Part shown: positions 36,373 to 42,843 of the stretch, piece by piece | Numbering within the stretch: the first letter of the stretch is position 1 | Layout: every line of letters begins with the position of its first letter | NCBI GenBank assembly: GCA_003164135.1 | Contig: PLSD01000001.1 | Coordinates: 1-64,000, forward strand | Direction: 5' to 3' | Origin: Acetobacteraceae bacterium | Lineage (GTDB): Bacteria > Pseudomonadota > Alphaproteobacteria > Acetobacterales > Acetobacteraceae | Length of the DNA: 64,000 bases | Made by a program: the position numbers and the translations under genes | Notes under the pieces: model-generated | The model's database searches: none | Seen by the model: the letters and a program-made list of their open reading frames with translations, nothing else | Told to the model about the DNA's origin: nothing

Positions 36373-37413
36373 TCAGCTGCGGATAGAGGAGAGCGCATAC
36401 ATATAGGCCATCGGATGCTCGGCCATCACCTCGCGTTGCTTCCGCCCGAATGAAAGTCCGCCGTCGAAGAAGTCACCCACCGCTTTCGCAATCTCCTTGG
36501 GATCGGCTCCGCCGACCGCGCCAAGGCCGAACAGGACGGCAGCGGAAGCGCCGCTATGATCGATCAGCATCGACGCTGCAGCGGCGACCGTCGCAACGAC
36601 GACGGGCTTCAGGAACAAGTCGGACTTATTCGCCCCTAGATCTTTGCGTAGGTCCTTGAGGTCGATTTCCATATCCTCCCGGAACTTGCGGTTGATCTCC
36701 TGATAGTCGTTGAGGGTGCGCGCCGACGACAGTGCGGTTATCTGGCTCTGAATACGATCCGAATAAGCGTGGCGAAACTTGGTATAGTCGCTCCCCCCGC
36801 GCTCCTTCGCCTCGCGCTTGCGCAGATCTAGCAGTCGTCGTAGCGGAATCGCCGAAGCGTCGATTAGATCGAGCGTGATTGGCACAACCTCGGCATCACT
36901 CGCCAGACGACCGCCGCCAGCACCCACCATGCCATAGGCCATCAGTCGGTCCGTCACCCTAGCGAACTGCTCGCCCGCGCAGACATCGGCAAGCTTCGCC
37001 ATTACCAGCAAGCCGCCTTCCTGCGTGAACGGATAGTCACCGTTAGGCAGTGGTGCTCCCGCCATCTTGCTCTCCTGGAGCATGTTCAAGGTCTCGATCG
37101 CGAGTTTCTGAGGGTAAACCTCATAGGGATCGGCCGGCTGATCGATCTGCCCGAGATACCACATATTCTGGGGCACACCGTCGCGGATCACCTCGGCGAT
37201 CGCATCGTGGGCAAGGTCCTTAAGACGCGCGTCAGGAACGAGTTTTCGACCGATCAACTCCCAGGCTTCGGCCATCTCTGCATCACCACCGTACTCCGGC
37301 TGATAGCCATGCTCGGGTACAATCGTGTGAAGCTCGTCCCATAACAATAGCGAGGACTGCATCAGCGGCCGGCTGTGCACTTCGGTTCTCGGATAATAGA
37401 CCGCCGATCGCAT
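36373..37413 (-). CDS. hypothetical protein, DUF6236-like
   Basis: A 346-residue protein opening MRSAVYYPRTEVHSRPLMQS and SLLLWDELHTIVP, a pattern I associate with DUF6236 proteins of unknown function. A late hydrophobic segment (FLKPVVVATVAAAASMLI) may touch a membrane. ATG 37413 has AAGGA about 9 bases upstream. It is the most distal of six minus-strand genes that share a repeated leader, here at 37458-37473. Confidence 0.5.
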   Translation of the reverse strand: MRSAVYYPRTEVHSRPLMQSSLLLWDELHTIVPEHGYQPEYGGDAEMAEAWELIGRKLVPDARLKDLAHDAIAEVIRDGVPQNMWYLGQIDQPADPYEVYPQKLAIETLNMLQESKMAGAPLPNGDYPFTQEGGLLVMAKLADVCAGEQFARVTDRLMAYGMVGAGGGRLASDAEVVPITLDLIDASAIPLRRLLDLRKREAKERGGSDYTKFRHAYSDRIQSQITALSSARTLNDYQEINRKFREDMEIDLKDLRKDLGANKSDLFLKPVVVATVAAAASMLIDHSGASAAVLFGLGAVGGADPKEIAKAVGDFFDGGLSFGRKQREVMAEHPMAYMYALSSIRS

Positions 37414-37457
37414 CGTCACATCGTCCTTCCGAAATGGTGTCTCCGCTCTTGGTCACA

Positions 37458-37473
37458 CCGGGGTTTGATTGAC
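37458..37473 (-). repeat. repeated leader m6 (GTCAATCAAACCCCGG)
   Basis: Sense-strand copy of the array leader between the stop of the 37474 gene and the start of the DUF6236-like gene. The closest relative is m5, with one mismatch (T to A) in the shared 16 bases. Confidence 0.6.
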
Positions 37474-37971
37474 TCAATGTCCAGGGGATGCTTTGGGGAC
37501 CAGAGTGCCCCAAAGATCAACTTCTCCTGAGCAAGTCGTGCTTGATGGGATTCCATTTACAACAAGGCCAAAACCGTGCTGAGGCTCAACCCAAATTCCG
37601 GGCTGTATCGATCCAGAAAAGTCTATGTGCCCTGTCGTTCCACCGGGAGGTAGGTACGGTGCAGGCGTCAAAGTTATCGATTGCTCCAGCTCAAACCTAC
37701 CGGCATAGTAGGAAATTTTAGCGTTTGTTCCTGTAACGCAGTTCTTCAGTCCAACAGATATAAGGGTAATATCGAAAGTTCCCGCCATGGCTGGAAGCAC
37801 AAAATCCTCGGTGCTGGTCGATGCGATCCACGTTGCAGAAAACTCTGCCCTGTCACCGGACGATGACAGAATCTCGTTCAACTGAACAGTGTTAGCGGAT
37901 GACTTCAGCGGAATTGCCGCTGTGGAGACTACGACAGCCAAACCCATGATTATTGCGCGAGTGTCGAACAT
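37474..37971 (-). CDS. exported hypothetical protein
   Basis: A 165-residue protein with a signal peptide (MFDTRAIIMGLAVVVSTAAIPLKSSANT is cut around SSA-NT) and a beta-rich mature part with two cysteines (LKNCVTG and STTCSGE). No family recognised. Preceded by leader m5, with GGAGA as ribosome site. Confidence 0.5.
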   Translation of the reverse strand: MFDTRAIIMGLAVVVSTAAIPLKSSANTVQLNEILSSSGDRAEFSATWIASTSTEDFVLPAMAGTFDITLISVGLKNCVTGTNAKISYYAGRFELEQSITLTPAPYLPPGGTTGHIDFSGSIQPGIWVEPQHGFGLVVNGIPSSTTCSGEVDLWGTLVPKASPGH

Positions 37972-37977
37972 GGCGTT

Positions 37978-37995
37978 CTCCGGGGTTAGATTGAC
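37978..37995 (-). repeat. repeated leader m5 (GTCAATCTAACCCCGGAG)
   Basis: Sense-strand array leader, six nt before the start at 37971. Its GGAG serves as the ribosome binding site. Confidence 0.65.
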
Positions 37996-38002
37996 GTACC
38001 GC

Positions 38003-38365
38003 CTAGCCTTGGAGAATAACGGTATCTCCTACGACACCACTGAACTCAAAAGCTTTCGTTGCAGTCTTCGTTGTTTCTGGCCTGATGTCTCCACGCCTCA
38101 TGACCTTAGACATCTCGACTTGTAACGTTTCAGGCGCGCCATATAACGGCCCGGTGGCCATGGCGTCTAATTCGTCGCCATACTTTTCGATGAACTCGTG
38201 CCCCCACGCAAGTCTTGGGAAATTCGCAACCCACTTGATTTTCACAAGTATATCCACATCCACACAGTCCCATGCGTTAGGGAATCTCTTTAGAGCATAA
38301 TTGATGCTATCTCGAAGATTGCCAACAGTCGTCAACCCTCTTGTGGGTAAGTATTCGCGCCTCAT
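38003..38365 (-). CDS. hypothetical protein
   Basis: A 120-residue soluble protein (MRREYLPTRGLTTVGNLRDS, later VDVDILVKIKWVANFPRLAW) with no family I recognise. Located in the array of small genes with repeated leaders; its leader is m4. Confidence 0.5.
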   Translation of the reverse strand: MRREYLPTRGLTTVGNLRDSINYALKRFPNAWDCVDVDILVKIKWVANFPRLAWGHEFIEKYGDELDAMATGPLYGAPETLQVEMSKVMRRGDIRPETTKTATKAFEFSGVVGDTVILQG

Positions 38366-38389
38366 CGCTTTTCTCTTTTCGGCTCTTTT

Positions 38390-38403
38390 GGGGTTAGGTT
38401 GAT
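38390..38403 (-). repeat. repeated leader m4 (ATCAACCTAACCCC)
   Basis: Sense-strand array leader, 24 nt before the start at 38365. Unlike the others it is followed by an AG-rich stretch (AAAAGAGCCGAAAAGAGAAA) instead of CCGGAG. Confidence 0.6.
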
Positions 38404-38417
38404 TTGTTTTACTGAGG

Positions 38418-38582
38418 CTATCTTTCCCGAACCTTCTGCACGTCAGTGATCCGCCGCCCGGGGAATTGTTTCTGTGCCAACTCCCTAGCCTCCTTTACAT
38501 CCTTCGCCCTCTCGACAGTAGACACCCCAGTCTTTTGTAATGCCTTTGGGTCGTCAGCAAATAGCACTTCAAAATACGGCAT
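38418..38582 (-). CDS. very small hypothetical protein
   Basis: A 54-residue protein, MPYFEVLFADDPKALQKTGV, then VERAKDVKEARELAQKQFPG, ending in a basic tail. Start ATG 38582 is preceded by leader m3 with CGGAG. The frame extends upstream into the next gene but without a ribosome site. No family recognised. Confidence 0.45.
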   Translation of the reverse strand: MPYFEVLFADDPKALQKTGVSTVERAKDVKEARELAQKQFPGRRITDVQKVRER

Positions 38583-38588
38583 GAAAAT

Positions 38589-38608
38589 CTCCGGGGGGTT
38601 AAGTTGAC
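38589..38608 (-). repeat. repeated leader m3 (GTCAACTTAACCCCCCGGAG)
   Basis: Sense-strand array leader, six nt before the start at 38582; GGAG is the ribosome site. Confidence 0.65.
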
Positions 38609-38623
38609 AGCACGCGGCCGTGA

Positions 38624-39100
38624 CTAACGGAACCAGCGCCCGCGGCCGAGGGAGGTTCCGATAGCTGCCCAAATATCGGGGGTCGCCAGAACCAAATCGT
38701 TCTCACGGCGCAAAACGACTGCTCCAGCATCGCTGAGGTCGTTCCGAAGAGAAGCGTTCTTATCTGAAGTGGAGGTGAGCATTTTATCCATCGTATTCAG
38801 AAAACCTTGATCAGGATTTTTGTGCGCAGCGATCAAGAGTCTCAGTTTATGATATGGCACCCGTTGAGCGCTGTTTAGCCTAACCATGGTTTCTTCATGG
38901 ATAGGGTTATCCGAAGAATATTTCCCACAGAAAAGAACAAATTCATCGTACGCAGCCAAGAGGGTGGCCAAATTTTCCCTGAACTCTCGGATCCATGCTT
39001 CACGGGCGCTTATTCCATTTGCTCGCGCCGCAATCGCCCATGAAATAACTGGGCCTAAAAATACCGCCAAAATGGCGATGATCAAGGAAAGGTAAGCCAT
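38624..39100 (-). CDS. hypothetical protein with one N-terminal membrane helix
   Basis: A 158-residue protein with a single N-terminal membrane helix (YLSLIIAILAVFLGPVISWA) and a helical cytoplasmic part containing a basic/acidic mix (AREAWIREFRENLATLLAAY). No family recognised. Two start codons stand in a row; the second (39100) has better spacing to GGAGG. Leader m2 overlaps the stop codon of the preceding gene. Confidence 0.5.
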   Translation of the reverse strand: MAYLSLIIAILAVFLGPVISWAIAARANGISAREAWIREFRENLATLLAAYDEFVLFCGKYSSDNPIHEETMVRLNSAQRVPYHKLRLLIAAHKNPDQGFLNTMDKMLTSTSDKNASLRNDLSDAGAVVLRRENDLVLATPDIWAAIGTSLGRGRWFR

Positions 39101-39106
39101 CATGGC

Positions 39107-39125
39107 CTCCGGAGGTTAGGTTGCC
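39107..39125 (-). repeat. repeated leader m2 (GGCAACCTAACCTCCGGAG)
   Basis: Sense-strand array leader. Its TAA is at the same time the stop codon of the 39116 gene, and its GGAG is the ribosome site for the next gene. Its GGCAACC links the minus-strand set to the plus-strand repeat. Confidence 0.65.
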
Positions 39126-39406
39126 GGCTTTTGTATCAGCGTTGCCACCGCGACTTTATAGTTTTCCCAGTGATCATTCAGGACAGCGTCTTTGGCAGTC
39201 GCCTGTAAATCTGTAATTAGGCTGATGCCTTTCACCATGCGCGCATCAAGTTCCGTGAGCATCTCAACGCTAAAATTGTATCCGTCACATCTGTTCCCAC
39301 CAGCGAAACGGCACCAGACATTATACCGACCTGCGTTCGCTTCGAGGCAGACTTCATAATCGGCGCCTTTGTGTTGGAACCTTTCGAGAACTAGCGGGTC
39401 CTGCAC
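39116..39406 (-). CDS. hypothetical protein
   Basis: A 96-residue protein starting with GTG (MQDPLVLERFQHKGADYEVC) chosen because leader m1 with CGGAG sits 7 bases upstream. It contains CRFAGGNRCDGYNFSVEML. First gene of the minus-strand arm of the array; no family recognised. Confidence 0.45.
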   Translation of the reverse strand: MQDPLVLERFQHKGADYEVCLEANAGRYNVWCRFAGGNRCDGYNFSVEMLTELDARMVKGISLITDLQATAKDAVLNDHWENYKVAVATLIQKPAT

Positions 39407-39413
39407 TTGAATT

Positions 39414-39436
39414 CTCCGGTGGGGGTTAAAGTTGCC
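39414..39436 (-). repeat. repeated leader m1 (GGCAACTTTAACCCCC, then ACCGGAG)
   Basis: Sense-strand array leader with a few inserted bases relative to m2-m5, seven nt before the start at 39406. Confidence 0.55.
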
Positions 39437-39482
39437 CCGGCCAGAATGGGTCGAGGTACAAAAAATCGGTTCTTGCACACAA

Positions 39483-39533
39483 TATAATTCCTGTTGTAAT
39501 CTTACAAGACCCAAACACGCAACAGGAATTATA
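39483..39533. promoter_or_regulatory. 14-bp perfect inverted repeat between the array arms
   Basis: TATAATTCCTGTTG (39483-39496) and CAACAGGAATTATA (39520-39533) are perfect inverted repeats with a 23-base spacer. They lie in the divergent promoter region and the right arm overlaps the ribosome site (AGGA) of the recombinase-like gene. Likely an operator or a recombination/resolution site; too far apart and too AT-rich for a typical terminator. Confidence 0.6.
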
Positions 39534-39536
39534 AAG

Positions 39537-40172
39537 TTGTTAGCGGACCAAGCGGATCGAGCATACGTCAGGAACGGAGTGGTGGGCTGGCCGGTTGAAC
39601 GCCAGCGCCAAGCCCTCTCCGAAGCCGGATTTGACGGGCCGATCTATGAGGACGTTCTGACCCGCGCGCACCTGCGCGGGCGAAATGTTATGGCCCTCCC
39701 CCAGCGGGCCGAAATGCTGCGGCCAACGTCCCGCTTGACGTCGGAGGTCATTTTGGTGGCCAATATCCGCGTTTTGGCGTTGAACCCGGTGGACCTCATC
39801 GCCGCCCTCGCTGCCGCTGTGGCACGTCACGCGACCGTGCACGTGCTCGACACTGGCCTGAAGATTGGCCCAGATGCCGGGGCGGCCGAGATTGCGGTTG
39901 CTACTGCTGCCTGGGACAGAGCGCGACGGAACGATCAAACACGCGACGGGCGGGCCAAGGGTAACGCAGCTGCCGTAGAGCGCGCCGAGAAGAGGCGCCA
40001 AACGGCGCTGGCCATTGCCCGTCCCCTTTGGGGGCTGCCCTCCGACGATATGAGTGTAGAGGCGATAGCAGAGCGCGCGGGCGTCTCAGTAGGGACGCTA
40101 TACACGCACCTAGGACGGCGCACACCGGCACAGCGCCGGGCAAAGCGAAATGGAGAGAGCGATGAGCAGTGA
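39537..40172 (+). CDS. serine-recombinase-like protein lacking the catalytic serine region
   Basis: A 211-residue protein that follows the layout of small resolvases: ADRAYVRNGVVGWPVERQRQ, then ALSEAGFDGPIYEDVL, a VDLIAALAAAVARHATVHVLD segment, and a C-terminal helix-turn-helix (VEAIAERAGVSVGTLYTHLG). Resolvases have YxRVSt-x-x-Q at the start; here the serine position reads YVRNGV, so strand cleavage by the normal mechanism is doubtful. TTG 39537 is proposed as start (AGGA 9 bases upstream, overlapping the inverted repeat). It may be a resolvase-derived regulator of the array. Confidence 0.5.
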   Translation: MLADQADRAYVRNGVVGWPVERQRQALSEAGFDGPIYEDVLTRAHLRGRNVMALPQRAEMLRPTSRLTSEVILVANIRVLALNPVDLIAALAAAVARHATVHVLDTGLKIGPDAGAAEIAVATAAWDRARRNDQTRDGRAKGNAAAVERAEKRRQTALAIARPLWGLPSDDMSVEAIAERAGVSVGTLYTHLGRRTPAQRRAKRNGESDEQ

Positions 40173-40212
40173 CCGCAACCAGACCGCCGGGAGCGGGCTC
40201 GATGAGCCGTAG
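40162..40212 (+). CDS. short leader ORF p1 (16 residues) with array repeat
   Basis: Encodes MSSDRNQTAGSGLDEP. It overlaps the stop of the recombinase-like gene and the start of the next gene (ATG 40202), suiting translational coupling. It contains the repeat GACCGCAACCAGACCGCCGG (40171-40190) and shares the N-Q-T motif with p2 and p3. Confidence 0.35.
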   Translation: MSSDRNQTAGSGLDEP

Positions 40213-40477
40213 CATCAAGGATCACCCCTTTTACCCGAGGCTCGCAGTAGTGCCGGCAGGAGAGGCGGCAAGCTGGGTGCTCGGTGCCACCCCGATTGAA
40301 GAAGCCGGGAAAAAGGATCGAATGACTGCCTTTCGGCGTATTGCGAAACGCATAATGGGCGGGCGAGAGGAGCGCGCAAAGTATGGCTTCAATTCAGACA
40401 CCAACGGAGAAATCGCGCGGGCCATGGAGTGGGCTTTTCAAGCGGGTCAGAAGTCAGTGAAGAACGGGGGCACATAG
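40202..40477 (+). CDS. hypothetical protein
   Basis: A 91-residue protein (MSRSIKDHPFYPRLAVVPAG, ending AMEWAFQAGQKSVKNGG) with a basic middle (RIAKRIMGGREERAKYG). No family recognised. ATG 40202 lies in leader ORF p1; GTG 40169 would be an in-frame alternative. Confidence 0.45.
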   Translation: MSRSIKDHPFYPRLAVVPAGEAASWVLGATPIEEAGKKDRMTAFRRIAKRIMGGREERAKYGFNSDTNGEIARAMEWAFQAGQKSVKNGGT

Positions 40478-40479
40478 TC

Positions 40480-40536
40480 ATGACCGGCAACCAAACGAGC
40501 CAGATAGTCGAAGGAGAAGTCATGTGCCGAAAATGA
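40480..40536 (+). CDS. short leader ORF p2 (18 residues) with array repeat
   Basis: Encodes MTGNQTSQIVEGEVMCRK. Its stop overlaps the next start as ATGA (40533-40536), and GGAG lies inside it. The first 15 bases after ATGACC (GGCAACCAAACGAGC) are the array repeat. Confidence 0.4.
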   Translation: MTGNQTSQIVEGEVMCRK

Positions 40537-40979
40537 AACCGATACAGGAATGGATCTGCGATAGCTGTGGTCAAACGGTAACGCCCGAGAACGGTTATCT
40601 CGAATGGCTATCACCTGACAGTGGGCCACATTCATTCAACGTCGTGCACAATAAACAGAGATGCTTTCAGCACGACAATCATTTTGACCGGTCTGATAAT
40701 CCGCTGGACGTCTTCCTTGGTGCCAAGGGCCTTCAGCAATTTCTTGCTATGTTGGACCTCGGCCGAGTGCTTGATCCAGTCGGTCGGCATATGCCCGGAA
40801 CGCCGGAACTACGTTCGTTTGTCGATGTGATCCGTCGGTTGCATATTCCTTACTACGAGGAGGCCAGACTCTATTTCGAAGCAGCAGTGTCTGAGGGTTA
40901 CTTTTCCGATCAAAATGAAGTGTCGATCTTCGTGCCTGAGACGTGCAAGGCAATTATAGAACGATACGAGAACACTTAA
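40533..40979 (+). CDS. hypothetical protein with N-terminal zinc-ribbon-like pair
   Basis: A 148-residue protein starting MKPIQEWICDSCGQTVTPEN, with a CxxC pair, later histidines (GPHSFNVVHNKQRCFQHDNH) that could complete a zinc site, and a helical C-terminal half. No family recognised. Coupled to leader ORF p2 by ATGA; GTG 40524 is less likely. Confidence 0.5.
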   Translation: MKPIQEWICDSCGQTVTPENGYLEWLSPDSGPHSFNVVHNKQRCFQHDNHFDRSDNPLDVFLGAKGLQQFLAMLDLGRVLDPVGRHMPGTPELRSFVDVIRRLHIPYYEEARLYFEAAVSEGYFSDQNEVSIFVPETCKAIIERYENT

Positions 40980-40980
40980 A

Positions 40981-41031
40981 ATGACAGGCAACCAAACGGC
41001 CCAACATTATAACCACATAATGGGTGGATAG
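40981..41031 (+). CDS. short leader ORF p3 (16 residues) with array repeat
   Basis: Encodes MTGNQTAQHYNHIMGG. It starts two bases after the previous stop and ends five bases before the next start at 41037. Contains GGCAACCAAACGGCCCA. Confidence 0.4.
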   Translation: MTGNQTAQHYNHIMGG

Positions 41032-41036
41032 AATTG

Positions 41037-41553
41037 ATGGCTAATCCTCCCCAGAATCGGCCACTTCACAGGACGCACAATGTTGCCACATCGGTAGAAA
41101 TGAGGACGCCAATAGGGTTTGCCCGAATGGTATCGCCGGAAGAAAGATCGTGGTGCGAGACCCACAGTTTGGGACATGAATTCTTGTTGGCCGCCAACTA
41201 CCTGAATTCTGATAGTCGGCCTTCGCATCTCGCGCCTACCTTCGTCTTGTATATTCATGCAATCGAAATGGCACTAAAGAGCTATACTTTTACGCAAGGG
41301 TTTGACCAAGCACCAATTACAACGAATATCTCACAATATTCGGACGTTACTAGATAATTCACGCGCTGAGGGACTTGTAACGTCCGATCCCGACACAGAC
41401 GGTATTGTTGATCGTCTGACTCAAGCAACCAGAGGGGCCTCCATCAGATACGATATGCCATTTGAAATGCCACTTAGAAAAGACGTTAGGGATATCGCAG
41501 AGGCTATTTTGACGGATACCCAGCCGAGAACTCCAATGCCAGGAGATGACTGA
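41037..41553 (+). pseudogene. frameshifted HEPN-like gene
   Basis: Two overlapping frames make one protein: the first carries LAPTFVLYIHAIEMALKSYT, the second continues with THQLQRISHNIRTLLDNSRA-like sequence (TKHQLQRISHNIRTLL) and GIVDRLTQATRGASIRYDMP. The join is near 41298-41304 (AAGGGTTTGACC); removing one base from GGGTTT restores a continuous frame reading TQGLTKHQLQRISHN. The layout (helix with A-x-E-x-xLK, then H-N-I/L-x-x-LL) resembles HEPN-type proteins of defence and toxin systems. Either a genuine mutation, a sequencing error or programmed slippage. Confidence 0.5.
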
Positions 41554-42077
41554 GATGCCATGCAACCGAACGGCCGGCCAACCACACCCTACCCTGGTTC
41601 AGAATTGTTGAAGCCATTCAAAATGATCCGACAGCCGCTTTCCAAATTCCTCCAGAAAAGTGGGAAGAAATCATAGCGGGAGCCTATTCGCTTGAAGGAT
41701 TCGACGAGGTCACCCTGACCCCGCGCAGTGGTGACGCCGGCAGGGATATAATTGCAGTGAAAAAGGGGTTTGGAAGCGTCCGAATTCTCGACCAGGTCAA
41801 GGCTTACCGACCCAATCATCTTGTGACAGCTGATGATGCGAGGGCGCTGTTCGGCGTGGTTGAAATGGATAAGGCAGCAAAGGGTTTTCTCACTACGACT
41901 TCAGATTTTGCGTCGCGGATTCTGACTGATCCACTTTTGGCTAAAGTGATACCATCGCGGATTGGTCTTGTGAACGGAGAAAAATTGCGGGAAAATCTGG
42001 AAAATTTGTATCCCTCCGGCGGCGGGCACCTCCTCGGATTTGAAGATTTGTGTGAGGATCCTGGCATCGTAACTTAA
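41550..42077 (+). CDS. Mrr-like restriction endonuclease, start codon not found
   Basis: The frame encodes PWFRIVEAIQNDPTAAFQIP, PPEKWEEIIAGAYSLEGFDE and then the nuclease core VTLTPRSGDAGRDIIAVKKG with VRILDQVKAYRPNHL. G-F-D-x-V-x-L-T-P-x-xGD-x-GxDI-(x)n-QVK is the Mrr-type PD-(D/E)xK motif. No ATG, GTG or TTG lies in frame before 41604, although homology-like sequence clearly extends upstream; GTG 41757 would cut the core. An indel in the leader, as in the preceding gene, or loss of the start is likely. The stop lies at the putative left end of IS66. Confidence 0.55.
   Translation: MRCHATERPANHTLPWFRIVEAIQNDPTAAFQIPPEKWEEIIAGAYSLEGFDEVTLTPRSGDAGRDIIAVKKGFGSVRILDQVKAYRPNHLVTADDARALFGVVEMDKAAKGFLTTTSDFASRILTDPLLAKVIPSRIGLVNGEKLRENLENLYPSGGGHLLGFEDLCEDPGIVT
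41555..41611 (+). CDS. short leader ORF p4 (18 residues) with array repeat
   Basis: Encodes MPCNRTAGQPHPTLVQNC. Repeat core GCAACCGAACGGCCGG is present, but the peptide is less like p2 and p3. It overlaps the open frame of the Mrr-like gene in another phase. Confidence 0.35.
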   Translation: MPCNRTAGQPHPTLVQNC

Positions 42078-42086
42078 GGGTGGAAA

Positions 42087-42476
42087 GTGTCCACAACTGA
42101 GATAATGGACACAAGTTTGCGGGCGAAGCGCCGGCACAAAGTGTGGCCTGAACCGCTGAAGCGCGAGATTGTGGCGGCCTGCCTGGTGCCGGGAGCGTCG
42201 GTATCGGTGGTCGCGCGGCAATACGACGTGAACACCAACATGGTTTTTACTTGGCGCAAGCTCTATGGCGGCGTGCCGGAGAGGGTAGCGCCGCAGCTTT
42301 TACCGGTAGTTGTGACGCCGGACCCGCCGGTAGGTGCTCCACCGGCGCCGTCAGCCGGTGTGCACTCGGCCGGCCTGATAGAGATCGAGCTGCCGGGCGG
42401 CTACCGTGTGCGGATCGGCAGCAACATCAAGGCCGCGGCGTTACGCGTTGTGCTGGATGCGTTGGAGCGGCGATGA
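42087..42476 (+). CDS. tnpA: IS66 accessory protein TnpA
   Basis: A 129-residue protein with a transposase-8/TnpA type helix-turn-helix: KREIVAACLVPGASVSVVAR, then QYDVNTNMVFTWRKLYGG. It is needed with TnpB and TnpC for transposition in IS66 elements. GTG 42087 or ATG 42105 may be the start. The C-terminus overlaps tnpB by four bases (ATGA). Confidence 0.9.
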   Translation: MSTTEIMDTSLRAKRRHKVWPEPLKREIVAACLVPGASVSVVARQYDVNTNMVFTWRKLYGGVPERVAPQLLPVVVTPDPPVGAPPAPSAGVHSAGLIEIELPGGYRVRIGSNIKAAALRVVLDALERR

Positions 42477-42820
42477 TTGCCTTTCCGTCGAGCGTGCGCG
42501 TATGGTTGGCGGTCGGGCGGACTGATATGCGTCGCGGGATGACGGGCCTTGCATTGCAGGTGCAGCAATCGCTCGGGCGGGACCCTCACGCGGGCGACCT
42601 TTACGTGTTCAGAGGCGCGCGCGGGGATCTGATAAAAATCCTCTGGCACGATGGCATCGGGATGTCGTTATATGCAAAACGGCTGGAGAAATCCCGCTTC
42701 ATCTGGCCATCGCCAAGTGACGGCGTGCTGGCCATTTCGGCGGCGCAGCTGGGCTATATGCTTGACGGAATCGACTGGCGAAATCCGCGTCACACCTGGC
42801 GCCCGACGAGTGCCGGATAA
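42473..42820 (+). CDS. tnpB: IS66 accessory protein TnpB
   Basis: A 115-residue protein with the well-conserved IS66 Orf2/TnpB sequence: [40 protein letters not shown] and [13 protein letters not shown]. Start ATG 42473 overlaps tnpA. Full length and intact. Confidence 0.95.
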   Translation: MIAFPSSVRVWLAVGRTDMRRGMTGLALQVQQSLGRDPHAGDLYVFRGARGDLIKILWHDGIGMSLYAKRLEKSRFIWPSPSDGVLAISAAQLGYMLDGIDWRNPRHTWRPTSAG

Positions 42821-42843
42821 CATCTGACAACGCAATTTTGGTG

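Noticed and set aside
37458-41575. integron gene-cassette array
   Set aside because: Several leaders contain RYYYAAC-like text, but m6 and the plus-strand copies do not fit it, the gaps are too short for attC structures, genes face both ways and no integron integrase is visible.
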